From an uncultured Acidobacteriota bacterium (lineage in GTDB: Bacteria > Acidobacteriota > Terriglobia > Terriglobales > Acidobacteriaceae), in NCBI GenBank assembly GCA_903932385.1, contig CAIZGA010000224.1:1-9229 (forward strand): a stretch of DNA of 9,229 bases, in the 5' to 3' direction. Shown here piece by piece: positions 1-7,803 of the stretch. A program made the position numbers and the translations under genes. How positions within the stretch are numbered: position 1 is the first letter of the stretch; each line of letters opens with the position of its first letter. The notes under the pieces are model-generated. The model was not told the origin of the DNA. It ran no database searches and worked only from the letters and a program-made list of their open reading frames with translations.

Positions 1-1215
1 ATTGCTGCAGTGGCGGTTGCCTTTGGAAAATTTCTCGGCGTGTTTTACCCGTCGGTTTCTGCCAGCAACTGGTTGTGGCATATCGGCCATGTGCCGGCGT
101 GGCCGGTGGGTCCAATGGTGTTGGGCAACATGGACATCGGCCTGAACACCGCGAACCTGACCGCCATCATCGTGTTGTTTGTGTTGACGCTGATCAACAC
201 ACGCGGCGTGAAATTTGGCGCACTGGTACAGAACATTTTTACTTCAACAAAAGTGCTGGCACTGGTTGGCATCCTGACACTGGGTTGGCTGGGTCGCAAT
301 GCCATTGCAACGGCGGCGAACTTTGGCCCTGGTTTGAAAAGCTTCTGGAGCGGTGCCGGGTTGCATACTCAGCATCCGATACAAGTGGGTGTTGGCGGGC
401 CAACGGCGTGGGTTGGATTTCTGACCGTGATTGCCGTGATGCAGGTGGGCTCGCTGTTTTCATCGGATGCGTGGAATAACATCACATTTACCGCCGGTGA
501 GGTGCGTAATCCAAAACGCAATCTGCCACTGGCGTTGGCGTTGGGCACGGGCGGCGTGTTGCTGCTCTATATCCTGGCTAACTTTGTTTACCTTAGCGTG
601 TTGCCGCTGCATGGCGACCCGAAAGCTGCGACTGTGATGGGCCGCGGTATACAGTTTGCCGATGCAGACCGCGTGGCTACGGCGGTGATGTCGCAAACAC
701 TGGCGGGTTACGGCGCCAAGGCGATGGCGCTGGTGATTCTCATCTCCACCTTTGGTTGCGCCAACGGCATGATACTTTCCGGGGCGCGCGCATTTTTTGC
801 GATGAGCCGCGATGGATTGTTCTTTCGGGCGGCGGGCAAGCTGGATGAAAAAACAAAAGCGCCGGTGGCTTCACTGTGGATGCAATTTGCCTGGGCGGCG
901 TTGCTGTGTCTCTCCGGCAGCTACAGCCAGTTGCTCGACTACATCATATTTGCGGTGCTGGTGTTTTATGCGCTGACGATTGCCGGCCTGTTTGTGTTGC
1001 GCATAAAACTGCCCCATGCAGAGCGGCCGTACCGCGCATTTGGCTATCCTGTACTGTCGGCGGTGTACATCGTAATGGCAATGTGGATTTGCGTTGTACT
1101 GCTGCGTTACAAGCCGCAATACACGTGGCCGGGGTTGCTGATAGTTCTGCTGGGCGTGCCGGTGTATTGGGCATGGAAACGTTTCGGCAGTGGGCAAGAA
1201 CCGGAAAAGCTGTAA
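1..1215 (+). CDS. APC-superfamily amino acid permease, LAT-like (5' truncated by window edge)
   Basis: This is an inner-membrane secondary transporter for an amino acid or related amine; the exact substrate cannot be read from the sequence. The frame is open from base 1 with no upstream stop, so the true start lies outside the window and the GTG at 10 is not a credible start. The visible 404 residues are almost wholly hydrophobic segments joined by short loops, about nine membrane helices, so roughly the first three helices and their glycine-rich substrate-binding motif are missing. The loop with SDAWNN followed by GEVRNPKRNLPLAL, and the later GARAFFAMSRDGL, match the LAT-type branch of the APC superfamily in style. 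The C-terminal helices end in a short basic and polar tail. A second APC permease of a different branch follows 76 bp downstream on the same strand, and no terminator is seen between them, so co-transcription is likely. The superfamily call is firm; the subfamily is an inference from these loops. Confidence 0.9.
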   Translation: MAAVAVAFGKFLGVFYPSVSASNWLWHIGHVPAWPVGPMVLGNMDIGLNTANLTAIIVLFVLTLINTRGVKFGALVQNIFTSTKVLALVGILTLGWLGRNAIATAANFGPGLKSFWSGAGLHTQHPIQVGVGGPTAWVGFLTVIAVMQVGSLFSSDAWNNITFTAGEVRNPKRNLPLALALGTGGVLLLYILANFVYLSVLPLHGDPKAATVMGRGIQFADADRVATAVMSQTLAGYGAKAMALVILISTFGCANGMILSGARAFFAMSRDGLFFRAAGKLDEKTKAPVASLWMQFAWAALLCLSGSYSQLLDYIIFAVLVFYALTIAGLFVLRIKLPHAERPYRAFGYPVLSAVYIVMAMWICVVLLRYKPQYTWPGLLIVLLGVPVYWAWKRFGSGQEPEKL

Positions 1216-1281
1216 AGATGGAAGCACACGAATTCCAGAGTCCCGTAATTCAATTTCAGCAATACATGAATCCAGCAAGTT

Positions 1282-1285
1282 GGAG
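1282..1285 (+). promoter_or_regulatory. Ribosome binding site deciding the TTG start of the second permease
   Basis: GGAG lies 6 nt upstream of the TTG at 1292. It is the only good Shine-Dalgarno match near the 5' end of this frame, and it supports the TTG rather than the GTG at 1190, which lies inside the preceding gene. Confidence 0.6.
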
Positions 1286-1291
1286 CAGACA

Positions 1292-2827
1292 TTGAAGAAC
1301 CGTTTGTTGACTACCAAGTCGATTGAAACCATCCTGGGCGAGGCCGATGAAACCGGCGAACACACGCTAAAACGTTCGCTGAGCGCCAACAACCTCATCG
1401 CGCTGGGTATCGGCGCCATCATCGGCACCGGCATTTTTGTACTTACCGGGCCGGCGGCGGCGATGTATGCAGGACCGGGCGTTGTCTACTCGTTCATCTT
1501 CGCGGCAGTGGCCTGTGTGTTTGCCGGCCTCTGTTATGCGGAGTTTGCTGCGATGATTCCTGTGGCGGGTTCGGCCTACACCTACGGCTATGCGACGCTG
1601 GGCGAAATCTTTGCGTGGATTATCGGCTGGGATTTGGTGTTGGAATATGCCTTCGGTGCGGCAACGGTCTGCTCCGGTTGGAGCGGCTACGTGCTCTCGC
1701 TGGGCCAGGATTTCGGATTGCGTTTGCCTCCAGCGCTTGCAGGTGTGCCGGGATCAGTCTTCGTTTTTTACAACGGACATTGGGAACTGCTGACGCGCAT
1801 CGCATCCAAGTTGGATGCAGCCAAGGTCGATCCATCTACATTGCCGCATCAATACGGCGTGTTCAATCTTGTGGCCTTCATCGGCATCTGCCTTGTGACA
1901 ACGATTCTGGTGGTTGGCGTGAAAGAGTCGGCTCAATTCAACAGCGTAATTGTTGCGGTTAAGCTGGTTGTGCTGATGATTTTCCTCGCGCTCGGCGGAT
2001 ACACCTTGCTGAAGCATCCGGAAATGGCGCAGGCCAACTGGCATCCCTTCCTGCCGCCGAATACGGGGGGCTTTGGGCATTTCGGTATGTCCGGCGCGTT
2101 GCGTGCAGCAGGCGTGATTTTCTTTGCCTACATCGGATTTGATGCAGTCTCTACTGCGGCGCAGGAATCGAAAAGCCCGAAGCGCGATATGCCGCTGGGT
2201 ATTCTAGGTTCGCTCGCCATCTGCACAGTGTTATACATCCTGGTTTCTCTGGTGCTGACGGGACTGGTGAACTACAAGGACCTGAATGTTCCTGACTCGC
2301 TCGCCATCGGCATTGATACAACGGGCTTCAAGTGGGGCAGCTTGTTGGTGAAGTTCGGCGCGCTGGGCGGGCTTTCCAGCACGATGATTGTGATGTTGCT
2401 TGGACAGAGTCGTGTGTTCTTCTCTATGTCAAAAGATGGTTTGCTGCCGCCATTCTTCAGCCACGTTCATCCCAAATTCCGCACGCCGTGGATTTCTTCC
2501 ATCACGGTCGGCTTGGTGGTGGCAACGTTTGCATCGCTCATTCCGCTGGCTTCGCTGGGCGAGATGACTAGCATAGGCACACTACTGGCTTTCATTATTG
2601 TCTGCTCGGGCGTATGGGTGCTGCGCATCAAGCGGCCGGAAGTACATCGCCCTTTCCGTGCGCCTTGGATGCCGTTCACGCCGATTGCCGGCATCGTGGT
2701 TTCGCTGGCAATGATGATTGGCTTGCCCTGGGAGACCTGGATGCGGCTATTAGTTTGGCTGGTGATTGGCCTCTGCATTTTCTTCTTTTACAGTCGCCAC
2801 CACAGCAAAGTCACTTCGTGGGATTAA
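1292..2827 (+). CDS. APC-superfamily amino acid permease, cationic amino acid transporter (CAT)-like
   Basis: This is a complete 511-residue inner-membrane amino acid transporter with about 12 or more hydrophobic helices. The N-terminus (NRLLTTKSIE, then GEHTLKRSL) and the first helix with GIGAIIGTGIFVLTG at about residues 39-53 are typical of bacterial CAT-type permeases; this glycine-rich unwound helix binds the substrate amino and carboxyl groups in the family. The motif GFDAVSTAAQESKSPKRDMP, about 290 residues in, is the classic CAT helix 6 and following loop. The C-terminus has RPFRAPWMP before the last two helices. The frame is open back to a GTG at 1190, but that start would add 34 non-conserved polar residues and overlap the previous stop. 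TTG 1292 gives the normal family N-terminus and has GGAG at the right distance; TTG 1280 is a weaker alternative. It probably forms an operon with the upstream permease and ends just before a strong terminator. The substrate is unknown; CAT relatives carry basic or neutral amino acids. Confidence 0.93.
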   Translation: MKNRLLTTKSIETILGEADETGEHTLKRSLSANNLIALGIGAIIGTGIFVLTGPAAAMYAGPGVVYSFIFAAVACVFAGLCYAEFAAMIPVAGSAYTYGYATLGEIFAWIIGWDLVLEYAFGAATVCSGWSGYVLSLGQDFGLRLPPALAGVPGSVFVFYNGHWELLTRIASKLDAAKVDPSTLPHQYGVFNLVAFIGICLVTTILVVGVKESAQFNSVIVAVKLVVLMIFLALGGYTLLKHPEMAQANWHPFLPPNTGGFGHFGMSGALRAAGVIFFAYIGFDAVSTAAQESKSPKRDMPLGILGSLAICTVLYILVSLVLTGLVNYKDLNVPDSLAIGIDTTGFKWGSLLVKFGALGGLSSTMIVMLLGQSRVFFSMSKDGLLPPFFSHVHPKFRTPWISSITVGLVVATFASLIPLASLGEMTSIGTLLAFIIVCSGVWVLRIKRPEVHRPFRAPWMPFTPIAGIVVSLAMMIGLPWETWMRLLVWLVIGLCIFFFYSRHHSKVTSWD

Positions 2828-2847
2828 AGATGTTCGCGACAAGAGAG

Positions 2848-2871
2848 AGCCCGGCATCTGCCGGGCTTTTT
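2848..2871 (+). terminator. Rho-independent terminator of the permease pair
   Basis: A perfect GC-rich stem pairs AGCCCGGCA (2848-2856) with TGCCGGGCT (2859-2867). The terminal A:T pair probably opens to give a 4-nt loop. A run of five T (2867-2871) follows at once. It starts 20 bp after the stop of the CAT-like permease. On the minus strand the same hairpin is followed by TCTCTCTT, so it may also weakly terminate the convergent gene that ends at 2893. Confidence 0.9.
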
Positions 2872-2892
2872 CGTTTGCGGTGATGAAGCTAT

Positions 2893-5328
2893 TTACTCTG
2901 ACGGTAAAACCGGCAACGATACCGTATCGATTGAATTCGGTTCGTCGCGCAGTTTTAGATAGAGCAGAGTTCCGCTGGGACGCGGGACTTTCAACGATGC
3001 GCCGCTAAAGTTTGCAGGGATAGCAATGGTCCGCGAGGCATCGGCGAAGGTTGCGTCTGAAGAGATGGCGTCAATCAGATACAGCGAATCGCCGGTCAGG
3101 GTGCAGGGTTCGCTGGATTGCATTGGGCAGCGGACTTCTTTGAGCGAAGGGACACGGATGAGGTTGGCCAGTGGCTGCCAATCTCCGGCACCGTCATCAT
3201 TCACGGCGCGAAATTGAAGCGCGCCAAAGGCCGAACCGCCAAAGGCCTTTATGGGATCGAGCGTCGCCAGCAACGTGTGCGCATCTTCCAGCACCAGCGA
3301 GCCATCGGCCAGCGTGAGTTCCGTGTGCAGCGAGGCATCTTCTGAAGTGACTTCGATCTTTTCATTGCGTGTGAAGCGCGCCTGCCCTGATGTATGTATG
3401 AAAAACGTGAGTGTGGCATTCAGTGGCAAATCGTCTGCGCTGGAGAAGAGAAAGGCAGCGGTGCCGGTTGTGGCGTTAATCTTCACACTTTTGCTGTCGA
3501 GTGTGACGCGCGGTCGTGCCGGCGCAACAACAAAGTTAAGTTCCAGTGTGCGGCCATCTTTCAGATGAATGCGTGCAGACTGGCGCGAGCCAGCCTTCAA
3601 TGAATTTGTAGCGTTGCCGGAAACTGTGAGCGGCAGGGCTTCGCTATCTTTGGCGGCAACTACATCGCCTGGTGAAAATGTCATGCCGTCTATCTGAACG
3701 CTTTGCACCTGCTCCAGACCTTTGCCGTTGATAACGGCGTGCGTATCGCCTGCGTGGAGTTCCAGACTTTGCGGTGTTGGCGGATCGGAATACGTATCGA
3801 GTGCAACTTTGACCGGTTGCTGCATGCCATACTGCTGAACGGCCAGCGTGAGTCCGCCCGGCGCGACTTCTTTCAACGCGAGTTTTACGGCAAGCTGGCT
3901 GGGTTTTTCTGAAGTGGCAGTGCTCCATGTTGCAGGGACAAAGTGACCGTCGCCGGTGGTGGCTTGAATGGAGTCAATGCAACCCGCGCCATCACTGATC
4001 AGGTTGATGGATTCTTCGCGACCCACAACAAGTTTCGCGGCCTCTGCGGATGCAACGTTCCAGTGCGCAGAAGGTGCGGCCTGTAAATGAAACTCAGGCC
4101 CGACGTAATCATCAAATCCCCACTTGCCTCGCACCGTGCCGGTGAGTTCGACTGCGTTGCTGAAGTTAGCAGTATGCGCCAGCATCAGGCCGCCATGTTC
4201 TGCATCGGGTGTCAACGGCAGGTCAACAGAATGCCCACTGGAATCTTTGATATGTAGAACAAGGCTGTGGCCGAAGCTGCTGGAAAAAATCAGAGGCGCA
4301 CCTTCCACCGGCAACACGAGTGAAGGCTTTGTGAGGCAGAGAAGTTGCGTCGGGTCTACTGCATGCAACGGCGGCAACTGTGACGACTGCACAGAAGGCA
4401 GACCAATAACGAGTACGGATTTTGGATTATGAAAGGACGGCGGATTGTTCAGCTTGATGTTGAGCGTATCTCCGTTGGCGGTGGAGAGGGCAGGAATGTA
4501 CTGATATTGCGCGGTGTGCACGTTGCTCATGATGTGCACCACGTCCACAATGGCACCGACGTAGGCGGAGTAGACGCCGCCGCCCATCAGCGGAGTTGCC
4601 GAGGCATTGGCCAGCAAATTGGCGGAGTCGCCGTTGGTGAATTGTGCGATGAGCGAGGAGTGCCCGTCATCCATCACAACTGCATTTTCTCCGGAGGTGA
4701 GGCAGATGATCGCCTGGCCCTGCGGGCGATTGAAGCAATCCTGATTGACTTTGATGTTGAGGCTGCGCGCCAGCAGGTCGGATTCCTGTTTGACCAGTTT
4801 GGTATCGGCACTGGGAATTCTTTCCATGGTGTTGATGTAAGTTTCAAAACGCGCGCGGTCAAAGCTGGCGGCGTTCAGGTCTTGCGAGGCGCGAACGAAT
4901 GCGCCGGGACGGCCTTTGACGGCATTGCGCAGCGTGTTGAAGTCGCCGCCGGTAGTGGGCGCGAGAAACAGCAGCGCCTGTTGCGCATCGGCGGGCACGG
5001 TGACTTCTGTGCCGTTGGCCGCCACGTGCTTGTCCCAGGTTTCAATGCGCGTGAACCATTCATCGGGCGGCTGGTTGGTGGCACCGCGCAGGAAGCAGGC
5101 AATCAAGAGGTAGTGAACAGCCTGCGTGTCCGGGAAGTCGGTGCGAATCCAGATATGGTCGCCGGGTGCGAGATTGGGTGTCTGTGCGATGGGCAGTTCG
5201 CGGCCCGCGCGCGTGACTTTAATCTCAATCTTTGGACCGGCAAGGTCGAAGCTCGCCGGGTCAGCCGATGCGACGGTGGAGGCGGATATCAGCAGGAGGA
5301 TAAGCAGACGCGTCAATCGCAGACTCAT
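2893..5328 (-). CDS. Large exported protein of unknown function, beta-rich with an IPT/TIG-like segment
   Basis: I do not recognise this 811-residue protein as a named family. Residues 1-22 form a classic Sec signal peptide: basic start, LLILLLIS core and a VASA cleavage site before Asp23. It is therefore exported to the periplasm or beyond; no lipobox Cys and no later membrane helix are seen. The rest reads as alternating short strands rich in T, S, V, L and G, as in stacked beta-sandwich domains. Residues about 520-600, with HAVINGKGLEQVQSVQIDG and a following FSPGD, resemble an IPT/TIG or Ig-like fold, but this is only a pattern match. There are seven cysteines after the signal peptide (78, 198, 209, 331, 450, 734, 742); the close pairs 198/209 and 734/742 could form disulfides. 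It lies 81 bp downstream of the ABC ATPase on the same strand, where such operons often carry a permease. The start is chosen for the signal peptide; no strong ribosome binding site precedes it. It could be an envelope structural, adhesion or binding protein. Confidence 0.85.
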   Translation of the reverse strand: MSLRLTRLLILLLISASTVASADPASFDLAGPKIEIKVTRAGRELPIAQTPNLAPGDHIWIRTDFPDTQAVHYLLIACFLRGATNQPPDEWFTRIETWDKHVAANGTEVTVPADAQQALLFLAPTTGGDFNTLRNAVKGRPGAFVRASQDLNAASFDRARFETYINTMERIPSADTKLVKQESDLLARSLNIKVNQDCFNRPQGQAIICLTSGENAVVMDDGHSSLIAQFTNGDSANLLANASATPLMGGGVYSAYVGAIVDVVHIMSNVHTAQYQYIPALSTANGDTLNIKLNNPPSFHNPKSVLVIGLPSVQSSQLPPLHAVDPTQLLCLTKPSLVLPVEGAPLIFSSSFGHSLVLHIKDSSGHSVDLPLTPDAEHGGLMLAHTANFSNAVELTGTVRGKWGFDDYVGPEFHLQAAPSAHWNVASAEAAKLVVGREESINLISDGAGCIDSIQATTGDGHFVPATWSTATSEKPSQLAVKLALKEVAPGGLTLAVQQYGMQQPVKVALDTYSDPPTPQSLELHAGDTHAVINGKGLEQVQSVQIDGMTFSPGDVVAAKDSEALPLTVSGNATNSLKAGSRQSARIHLKDGRTLELNFVVAPARPRVTLDSKSVKINATTGTAAFLFSSADDLPLNATLTFFIHTSGQARFTRNEKIEVTSEDASLHTELTLADGSLVLEDAHTLLATLDPIKAFGGSAFGALQFRAVNDDGAGDWQPLANLIRVPSLKEVRCPMQSSEPCTLTGDSLYLIDAISSDATFADASRTIAIPANFSGASLKVPRPSGTLLYLKLRDEPNSIDTVSLPVLPSE

Positions 5329-5361
5329 AGTCTTATGTTAGACGCTTAAAGTCAGGGCTGG

Positions 5362-5390
5362 GTTATATGCGTGTGAAAGCGGCGGAGAAA
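5362..5390 (-). promoter_or_regulatory. Candidate promoter for the exported protein gene
   Basis: Read on the minus strand, TTTCTC (5385-5390) is followed after 17 nt by TATAAC (5362-5367). The -10 matches the sigma-70 consensus in five of six positions; the -35 is poor. Transcription would begin near 5355, giving a leader of about 27 nt. It is weak evidence on its own, strengthened only by the inverted repeat that overlaps it. Confidence 0.3.
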
Positions 5391-5403
5391 TTCCTGCATA
5401 TAA
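5363..5403. repeat. 8-bp perfect inverted repeat between ATPase and exported protein genes
   Basis: TTATATGC (5363-5370) and GCATATAA (5396-5403) are exact reverse complements separated by 25 bp, with centres 33 bp apart, about three helical turns. One arm overlaps the candidate -10 box of the downstream minus-strand gene and the other would lie at about -41 to -48. This layout fits a regulator binding pair. A transcribed hairpin is possible, but it has a long loop and no T tract, so a terminator is unlikely. Confidence 0.45.
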
Positions 5404-5409
5404 TTTCTT

Positions 5410-6156
5410 CTATCGGCGGCGCGAAGATGGCGCATCGGAAGCAATCACGCCGTCTTTGATGTGCACGACGCGATGCGCATATTCGGCAATGTCCGGCTCA
5501 TGCGTGACCAGAACAATCGTGTTGCCTTTGGCGTAGAGCTCATCCAGCAGGGCCATGATTTCATCGCCGGTTTTGGAGTCGAGATTGCCCGTGGGTTCAT
5601 CAGCAAGAATGATGGATGGGTTGTTGATGAGAGCGCGCGCAATGGCAACGCGTTGGCGCTGACCGCCGGAGAGTTCATTCGGCTTGTGCATCATTCGCGT
5701 TCCCAGGTTCACTGACTCGAGCGCTGCCTTGGCACGTTGCAACCGTTCCACGGATGGCGTGCCGTTGTAGATGAGCGGCAATTCAACATTGTGCAGAGCA
5801 GTGGCGCGGGCCAGCAGGTTGAAGGTTTGAAAAACGAAACCAATTTCTTTATTGCGGATGCGGGCAAGTTCGTCGTCATTCAAGTCGCTGACCAGATGGC
5901 CATTGAGCCAGTAGTTGCCCTGCGAAGGTGTGTCGAGGCAGCCGATCAAATTCATCAGTGTGGATTTGGCGGAACCGGAGGGCCCCATGATGGCGACGTA
6001 TTCATTGCGGCGGATGCGTAGGCTGACGCCACGCAGGGCATGCACCTGCTGCTCGCCCATCTCGTAGGTCTTCCACAGGTTTTCTACGATGATCATGTCA
6101 TCGCTGGGCGCAGCTTTTGAGCCGACGTTATTCTCAATCTGGGTATCGATGGCCAT
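5410..6156 (-). CDS. ABC transporter ATP-binding protein, MacB/LolD type, with altered Walker A
   Basis: This is a stand-alone cytoplasmic ATPase subunit of 248 residues, of the kind that powers MacB-like efflux or LolCDE-like lipoprotein release. The visible motifs in order are Walker [10 protein letters not shown] (58-66), the Q-loop Gln110 in FVFQTFNLL, the ABC signature LSGGQ (162-166), Walker B IILADE (182-187) with catalytic Glu187, the D-loop NLDS (191-194) and the switch His219. The run GCLDTPSQG after Walker A and the QTFNLL stretch are typical of the MacB/LolD group. Ala63 (codon at 5968-5970) replaces the Gly that normally precedes the Walker A Lys; all other catalytic residues are intact. 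The first 20 residues are a polar extension before the usual start of the fold, and a second Met lies at 21; the strong AGGAGGA site favours the first ATG. It lies 42 bp after the membrane fusion protein gene and was probably transcribed with it. No permease subunit is adjacent. Confidence 0.95.
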   Translation of the reverse strand: MAIDTQIENNVGSKAAPSDDMIIVENLWKTYEMGEQQVHALRGVSLRIRRNEYVAIMGPSGSAKSTLMNLIGCLDTPSQGNYWLNGHLVSDLNDDELARIRNKEIGFVFQTFNLLARATALHNVELPLIYNGTPSVERLQRAKAALESVNLGTRMMHKPNELSGGQRQRVAIARALINNPSIILADEPTGNLDSKTGDEIMALLDELYAKGNTIVLVTHEPDIAEYAHRVVHIKDGVIASDAPSSRRR

Positions 6157-6160
6157 CCAC

Positions 6161-6167
6161 TCCTCCT
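6161..6167 (-). promoter_or_regulatory. Strong ribosome binding site of the ABC ATPase gene
   Basis: Read on the minus strand, AGGAGGA lies 4 nt (5 nt counted from AGGAGG) before the ATG at 6156. It is a near-perfect anti-Shine-Dalgarno match and supports the longer product with its 20-residue N-terminal extension over the internal Met21. Confidence 0.75.
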
Positions 6168-6198
6168 GTTGCCGGTTCGTCGTTTCGTTTGCGCGGCC

Positions 6199-7563
6199 TT
6201 AAGAGCCGGTGTCGGGAGTAACGGTTTGCGGCTTGGTATCAATTTTAACCGCAGTATTGTTTTTCAGCGTGCGGAGAACTTTGTACGGGCCAATTACAAT
6301 CTGTTGTTTTTCCTGCAGGCCGCCTAGAACTTCAATGTCCGTGCTGCCGGTTATGCCGGTCTGCACAGGAACAAAAATCGCACGCAGTTTGCCGCTGATT
6401 TTCTGCAGGGTGAAAACGCCCTGCACGGGGTTGGATTTCACGTTTGTCGAGACGCTGCCCGGCTTCTTATTGTCCTCCGCGGAATCATGCAGCGTGAGTG
6501 CCTGAATCGGAATTGTCAGCACGTTTTCTTTTTGTGCGGTGGTGATTTTTGCCGTCGCAGATAGGCCCGGCCGCAGGTCGGTGCTGGGAGTATCCAGCGT
6601 GACGATGACCTTGAAGTCTTTCGCCTCTTCCGTGCCGGTAGTGCTTTGGCTGGTGGCGATGCCGGTGGTACGCAGCAATGCCTGATCACCAACGCTGGTG
6701 ACATGCCCCTTGAAAATCTTTCCGGGCAGCGCATCCACAGTCACGTCGGCACTTTGGCCCAGTGCAACATTCACGATGTCGGTTTCGTCCACTTTTACTT
6801 CAGCGGTGATGACCGACATATCAGCCAGAGTCATCAGCGTGGAGCCTTCAGCGTTCTGGATGCCGACGACAACCGTCTCGCCTTCGCGCACCGGCACATT
6901 GGTCACCAGGGCATCAAAGGGGGCGCGGCTCACCGTTAAATCCAGGTTGTACTGGTTGCCGCGTAGCGTAGCCATGGACTGCAACACCTGACGGCGTGCC
7001 GCTTCGGTCTGAGCATGCGCCTGATTGACGGCTGCCTGCCGTTGCGCCAGCGTGGCAACGTCCACATCATAGGCAGATTTTTTCGCGTCGAAGTCGGCCT
7101 TGGAAACCAGTTGCTCTTTGTAGAGCTGCTTGTAGCGCTCGTAGTCGAATGACTTCTGTTCCAGATCAGCCTTGGCCTCTTCTACGTTGGCTTCGGCAGT
7201 CTTTTCATTGGCAACATCGGCCACCACGTTGCTCTGGTTGGTGGAGATGGTTTCCTTCTGCGCAGCCAATTGCGAAGCGGGGGACTCGTCTTCCACTTCA
7301 GCCACAATCTGGCCTTTCTTCACGAAGTCGCCCTCTTTGACGTAGAGGTGCGTGATGCGACCGAAGGAGGTGGCACCCAGATTCACATAGGTTTTCGGCT
7401 TAATTTGCCCCGAACCGCTGACGGCTGAAATCAGCTCCTGGCGGGCGGCCTGGCTGGCGAGGACTGCAGGGACTTTGGATTGGCTGCGCCAGACGGTTGC
7501 GGCCACAATGCCAGCTACCAGAACAACAACGCCGACGATAATCAGAATTTTTTTCTTGCTCAT
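6199..7563 (-). CDS. Membrane fusion / periplasmic adaptor protein, MacA/HlyD family
   Basis: This 454-residue protein would be anchored in the inner membrane and span the periplasm, linking an ABC permease to an outer-membrane channel. Residues 1-5 are basic (MSKKK), followed by a membrane anchor at about 6-25 with no lipobox. The first half of the lipoyl/barrel-sandwich domain lies at about 60-93 (VNLGATSFGRITHLYVKEGD, then VKKGQIVAEV). A long charged Ala/Gln/Glu-rich helical hairpin runs from about 98 to 205 and is a predicted coiled coil. The second lipoyl half is at about 208-250 (SRAPFDALV, REGETV). The beta-barrel is at about 252-345 and ends in the family motif LRPGLSATAKI (330-340). 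A membrane-proximal domain at about 346-442 holds IPIQAL and a polar insert at about 358-382. Length and order suit MacA-type adaptors. It is the first gene of the minus-strand cluster, 42 bp before the ATPase, and divergent from the GWxTD gene. The ribosome binding site is only a purine-rich GAAGAAGAGAG. The cargo is unknown. Confidence 0.94.
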   Translation of the reverse strand: MSKKKILIIVGVVVLVAGIVAATVWRSQSKVPAVLASQAARQELISAVSGSGQIKPKTYVNLGATSFGRITHLYVKEGDFVKKGQIVAEVEDESPASQLAAQKETISTNQSNVVADVANEKTAEANVEEAKADLEQKSFDYERYKQLYKEQLVSKADFDAKKSAYDVDVATLAQRQAAVNQAHAQTEAARRQVLQSMATLRGNQYNLDLTVSRAPFDALVTNVPVREGETVVVGIQNAEGSTLMTLADMSVITAEVKVDETDIVNVALGQSADVTVDALPGKIFKGHVTSVGDQALLRTTGIATSQSTTGTEEAKDFKVIVTLDTPSTDLRPGLSATAKITTAQKENVLTIPIQALTLHDSAEDNKKPGSVSTNVKSNPVQGVFTLQKISGKLRAIFVPVQTGITGSTDIEVLGGLQEKQQIVIGPYKVLRTLKNNTAVKIDTKPQTVTPDTGS

Positions 7564-7803
7564 GAACTCTCTTCTTCAATCCTCAACGTTCATATGCTGC
7601 CCGGGAGCGGCTGCAGCAAAGCGACCAGGTAGCAGGGAATTACTCAAAGTCCTTGAAAAGTCTATGCATGTTGGATGGATTGCCGCCGGTAAGGTTAGCC
7701 ACCGGAGAACATATCCCGCCAACAGACCTATATACGGGGAAATTGCCGACCGGGTTCTGCAACTCTGGGGACAAAATCACCAACAGGCCCGCTGCTGCGT
7801 CCA

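Noticed and set aside
1190..2827. GTG at 1190 as the start of the CAT-like permease
   Set aside because: It lies inside the preceding gene, lacks a good ribosome binding site and adds 34 polar residues not expected in the family; TTG 1292 has GGAG at 6 nt.
4429..5349. Plus-strand open frame of 306 codons opposite the exported protein gene
   Set aside because: Its product is a V/G/H/R/D-rich antisense shadow with no domain, while the minus strand gives a protein with a clear signal peptide.
5410..6096. Internal Met21 as the start of the ABC ATPase
   Set aside because: The AGGAGGA site is placed for the upstream ATG at 6156, and the 20 extra residues are in an uninterrupted frame.
7681..7760. 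Possible cobalamin- or c-di-GMP-type riboswitch in the adaptor gene leader
   Set aside because: GCCACCGG and GGGGAAA look faintly reminiscent, but the conserved boxes and their order are missing on both strands.
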